The position numbers were made by a program, and so were the translations under genes. The notes beneath the pieces were generated by a model that worked only from the letters and a program-made list of their open reading frames with translations, did not search any database and was not told where the DNA came from. Shown one piece after another: positions 6,154-8,396 of a DNA stretch of 8,396 nucleotides. Numbering within the stretch: the first letter of the stretch is position 1; each line of letters begins with the position of its first letter. The stretch covers positions 1 to 8,396 of the forward strand of contig JAJZFE010000361.1 in assembly GCA_021798655.1 (NCBI GenBank), given 5' to 3'. The DNA is from Acidobacteriota bacterium. Lineage in GTDB: Bacteria > Acidobacteriota > Terriglobia > Terriglobales > Acidobacteriaceae.

Positions 6154-7467
6154 TCAGGCGGAGGCGAGCAGGTCGAGAACGGCCGCGACGACGTGGTCGA
6201 TGGGATGACCGTCGGCATGGAGGAACTGACGTACGTTGGCGAGCGCGGCGAGTTGGGCGTCGCGCTGTGGGGTGTCGGCCAGCAGGGGCGTGAGCGCGGC
6301 GGCGACGTTCTCCGCCGTGAAGCGCGACTGCAGCAACTCTGGCACGATGCGACGGCCGGCGATCAGGTTGACCATTCCGACGGGGATGTTGCCATCGGCG
6401 TCGAAGGGCGCCGGTAGCTCGGGTGGATACTGCACAAGCTTCCTGGCGAGCGCGAAGGTGAGCGCGGAGACGCGGTACACGACCACGAATGGGTTGCCGA
6501 CGACAGCCGCGAGGACCGTCGCCGTGCCGCTGGCCACGACGGAAGCGCGGGCGTGGTGGAGCGCTTCGCGGGCGTCAGGCACGAGCGTGATGCGCGGGCG
6601 CGTGTTGGGCGTGTGCTCCGTGGGGCCGAAGTAACGGAGGTGTTGCGCGTCGAGTTCGGCGAGGTAGGTGTTGAGCGAGGCGGATGAGAGGGTGCTGGCG
6701 ACTGGCAGCAGGAATTCGTAGCGCGTGTAGGCGGCGGGGTCACGCGGCGCGGTGGTGGTGTCGCCGTCGAAGGTGGTGTGGGCGGCGGAGGCGGAGAAGA
6801 GGTCGGTGACGGCGAGTTCGTGCAGTACCGGGAGGTTCGCGCGAATCTCCTTCCAACGGCTGCCGGGGAGCAGCGCGATCCAGGTGCGCTCGGTGTCGAG
6901 TCCGTGCTGCAAGGCGTAGTCTTCGCGCGAGAGGGTTGGCGGCGCGGCTGCGGCGGCGAGCGGATGACCGACGAACTCGGCATCGACGCCGCGGCTGCGA
7001 TAGAAGGACTCTTCAAAGGGAAAGATAACCAACATGCGCGATACGCGCTGCTGCACCCAGCGCAGACGGCTGCGCTTCCAGGCCCAGAGCTGCGGGCTGA
7101 CGAACCAGATGACCGGTACGCCCGCCGCGTGCAGATGCCTGGCGAGTCGGAAGTTGACGTCGGGAAAGTCGATAAGCACGGCGACGTCGGGCCGTTGTGC
7201 ACGGATGGACGCGACGAGCCTGCGGTACTGGCGATAGATGAAGGGCGCGTGGCGAACGACTTCGGTGATGCCCATGTGCGCGACATCTTCGGCGCGGACG
7301 ACGCGCTGCTGGCCGGCAGCCTCCATCTGTGTGCCGCCCAGGCCGCTGAAGCTGGCCTGCGGAAGCTGCTGGCGAAGCACGCTGATGATGGCAGCGCCGT
7401 AGGCGTCGCCGGAGGCTTCGCCCGCAGAGAGAAAGATGCGCGGATTGGATGTGGTCGCGATGAAGAT
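6154..7467 (-). CDS. lpxB: lipid-A-disaccharide synthase, start codon unclear
   Basis: LpxB (glycosyltransferase family GT19) joins UDP-2,3-diacylglucosamine and lipid X into the lipid A disaccharide at the inner membrane. Motifs seen, numbered from the ATC at 7467: RIFLSAGEASGDAYGAA (10-26), IDFPDVNFRLARHL with the family's catalytic-type Asp (99-112), VSPQLWAWKRSR (123-134), LLPGSRWKEI (199-208), ASGTATVLAAVVGNP (312-326) and NLIAGRRIVPELLQ (367-380). About 437 residues compares with 382 in E. coli. Much of the excess lies in an insert around 222-251 and another in front of the NLIAGR motif (about 350-365). The first usual start codon is a GTG at 7378-7380, but it would remove the conserved GEASGD segment. 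The frame continues upstream to a TAA at 7471-7473 with no ATG, GTG, TTG or CTG. I therefore extend to the ATC at 7465-7467, which has GGA 6 nt upstream. A substitution or sequencing error at the true start is an equal possibility. Confidence 0.9.
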   Translation of the reverse strand: MFIATTSNPRIFLSAGEASGDAYGAAIISVLRQQLPQASFSGLGGTQMEAAGQQRVVRAEDVAHMGITEVVRHAPFIYRQYRRLVASIRAQRPDVAVLIDFPDVNFRLARHLHAAGVPVIWFVSPQLWAWKRSRLRWVQQRVSRMLVIFPFEESFYRSRGVDAEFVGHPLAAAAAPPTLSREDYALQHGLDTERTWIALLPGSRWKEIRANLPVLHELAVTDLFSASAAHTTFDGDTTTAPRDPAAYTRYEFLLPVASTLSSASLNTYLAELDAQHLRYFGPTEHTPNTRPRITLVPDAREALHHARASVVASGTATVLAAVVGNPFVVVYRVSALTFALARKLVQYPPELPAPFDADGNIPVGMVNLIAGRRIVPELLQSRFTAENVAAALTPLLADTPQRDAQLAALANVRQFLHADGHPIDHVVAAVLDLLASA

Positions 7468-7520
7468 AGTTTATCCGTTGCGGCGCTGGCGTCGCGCGCA
7501 GCGTAGGATGTGATTCTGCG

Positions 7521-8261
7521 GTGAAAGCTAAGAAGGCGGTACAGGGCAGCGTGTCTGCGAGTAAAACCAAAGTGAAAGCGAAGACGATGACCTTCGCCGC
7601 GAGGCTCGAGACTGGCGGACAGGCGCTGGGCTGGACGATTGCGCGCGTGCCGTTCGACCCGCGCGAGACGTGGCCGGGGATGATTCGCCTGCGCGTGCGT
7701 GGCACCATCTCCGCAGTCGGTGACGGGAACGCCTATCCGTTTCGTACGTCACTGTTTCCTGACACGCGTGCGCGCGACGGCAGGGGTGGGTTCTACCTGC
7801 TGGTAAACAAGGTGATGCAGCGCGGAGGCGACGTGCGCGCGGGCGGTGCGGCCGAGTTCCGGCTGGAGCCGGACATGCAGGCGCGCGAGGCGGAGCTGCC
7901 CGACGAGCTTGCGGTGCTGCTGGACGATGAGCGCGGACTGCGCGAGTGGTACGACGAACTGGGCGAGTACACCCGGCGCGAGGTCGGCAAGTGGGTGCTG
8001 AATGTGAAGACGGACGCGGCGCGGGTGCGTCGCGCGGAGCAGATGGCGGAGCGCCTTCTGGCAGCGATGGAGGGTGAGCGTGAACTGCCGCCTGTGATCG
8101 CGGCAGCGTTCTGGCGCAGGCCTGCGGCTCGCAGAGGCTGGGAGCGGATGACGCTCATGCAGCGCCGCGCAGAGCTGTTGGCGGTGTTCCACTATCAGAC
8201 AGTGAACGCACGCCAGAAGCGTGTGGAGAAGCTGTGCGACGCGGCGGAGAAGCGCGCGTAG
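7521..8261 (+). CDS. DUF1905 / YdeI-OmpD-associated family protein with doubled OmdA-like region
   Basis: This 246-residue protein has a Lys-rich tail (1-22) and then a DUF1905-like beta domain (about 23-118: FAARLE, GWTIARVPF, IRLRVRGTI, FRTSLFP, FYLLVNKVMQ, FRLEPD). Two alpha-helical OmdA-like segments follow: 126-180 (LPDELAVLLDDERGLREWYDEL ending in ARVRRAEQMAERL) and 189-245 (LPPVIAAAFWRRPAARRGWERM ending in RQKRVEKLCDAAEKR). Proteins of this combined family are often annotated YdeI/OmpD-associated or bacteriocin-protection, but their biochemical role is not established. The start is taken as GTG at 7521, with AGGA 12 nt upstream, a rather long spacing. An ATG at 7587, where the DUF1905 domain begins, is the alternative and would drop the basic tail. 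The gene is divergent from lpxB, with only 53 nt between the two chosen starts, so any shared control region is very compact. No signal peptide is seen, so it is probably cytoplasmic. Confidence 0.82.
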   Translation: MKAKKAVQGSVSASKTKVKAKTMTFAARLETGGQALGWTIARVPFDPRETWPGMIRLRVRGTISAVGDGNAYPFRTSLFPDTRARDGRGGFYLLVNKVMQRGGDVRAGGAAEFRLEPDMQAREAELPDELAVLLDDERGLREWYDELGEYTRREVGKWVLNVKTDAARVRRAEQMAERLLAAMEGERELPPVIAAAFWRRPAARRGWERMTLMQRRAELLAVFHYQTVNARQKRVEKLCDAAEKRA

Positions 8262-8298
8262 TCGCTTGCCCGCGCGCAGTCACTTGCCCTTTAGCAAG
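8261..8298. repeat. direct repeat and weak hairpin between convergent genes
   Basis: GTCGCTTGCCC (8261-8271) and GTCACTTGCCC (8279-8289) repeat with an 18-base period and one mismatch. The second copy also forms a small hairpin, CTTGC (8283-8287) with GCAAG (8294-8298) around a 6-base loop. It lies between the plus-strand YdeI-like gene and the minus-strand permease, where a two-way terminator would be expected. The stem is only five pairs and no T-run follows, so terminator function is doubtful. Confidence 0.3.
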
Positions 8299-8299
8299 G

Positions 8300-8396
8300 C
8301 TATTTGCTGAAGAAGATCTTGATCGAAAGGCCCAGCAGCAACAGGGCAAAGCCCCGTCGCAGCATGGCAGCAGGCAGGTGCTGCGCCCATTCGCCG
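8300..8396 (-). CDS. TauE/SafE-like sulfite/anion exporter permease, C-terminal end (partial)
   Basis: A minus-strand frame enters at the right edge and ends with TAG at 8300-8302. It encodes GEWAQHLPAAMLRRGFALLL, then a hydrophobic stretch and the tail KIFFSK. A loop of the form G-x-x-x-A-x-x-L-P, a basic L-R-R and then a last membrane span with a short basic tail is typical of the end of TauE/SafE (TSUP) permeases, which carry sulfite, sulfoacetate or similar anions across the inner membrane. Only 32 residues are visible, so the family call is tentative and no substrate can be assigned. It is convergent with the YdeI-like gene. Confidence 0.55.
   Translation of the reverse strand, partial: GEWAQHLPAAMLRRGFALLLLGLSIKIFFSK

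Noticed and set aside
4123..6417. 764-codon open frame on the plus strand opposite the M1-like gene and the end of lpxB
   Set aside because: It is an antisense shadow created by high-GC third positions. The translation is low-complexity (Gly/Val/Asp/Glu rich), shows no domain and crosses two well-supported genes on the other strand.
7013..7708. 231-codon minus-strand frame overlapping the lpxB N-terminus and the YdeI-like gene
   Set aside because: The LpxB motifs lie in another frame. I considered it as a frameshifted source of the missing lpxB start, but its sequence shows no LpxB-like residues upstream and it would make the protein far too long.
1..8396. CRISPR array, tRNA, rRNA, insertion sequence ends, toxin-antitoxin or phage genes
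   Set aside because: I saw no regularly spaced repeats, no RNA gene motifs, and no transposase or integrase-like frame. All long convincing genes are accounted for by metabolic, envelope or transport functions.

Overview
The window comes from a GC-rich, Gram-negative bacterium. The lpxB gene implies a lipid A outer membrane. The gene mix (a GH88/GH105 hydrolase beside a GRP/DMT-type sugar transporter, a bacterial myo-inositol oxygenase, an M1-like protein with TPRs) fits a soil Acidobacteriota of the class Terriglobia. That placement is inferred from gene content, not from a marker gene.

Left part (1-2763, minus strand): a probable sugar operon, read right to left. It starts with a 37-residue single-span membrane protein that has a near-perfect Shine-Dalgarno. 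A sugar transporter with an unusual C-terminal extension follows, then, after a 125-nt gap with palindromes and a possible second promoter, a secreted GH88/GH105 unsaturated uronyl hydrolase. A weak open frame at the window edge may be the next gene. Together they look like uptake and final trimming of pectin-type or other uronic-acid oligosaccharides.

Middle (2764-3849): a divergent control region of about 225 nt separates that operon from a plus-strand myo-inositol oxygenase with all six iron ligands in place. This enzyme makes D-glucuronate, so both sides of the divergent region feed uronic acid metabolism.

Right part (3961-7467, minus strand): lpxB (lipid A disaccharide synthase) followed 114 nt later by an exported M1-aminopeptidase-fold protein. 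The M1 zinc site of that protein has been erased in exact register (NTVAH-X18-N instead of HEXXH-X18-E) and it ends in TPR repeats, so it looks like a pseudoenzyme. lpxB keeps its conserved N-terminal motif, but no ATG, GTG, TTG or CTG codon lies in frame upstream of it. That means a non-canonical ATC start or a sequence or mutational defect.

Right end (7521-8396): divergent from lpxB lies a DUF1905/YdeI-OmpD-associated protein with two successive OmdA-like segments. A short repeat and weak hairpin follow, then the C-terminal tail of a convergent TauE/SafE-like permease that runs off the window.

I found no rRNA, tRNA, CRISPR array, insertion sequence or integrase. I see no clear multi-gene novel defence or mobile system. 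The least ordinary items are the pseudo-M1 protein, the lpxB start problem and the small membrane protein leading the sugar operon.
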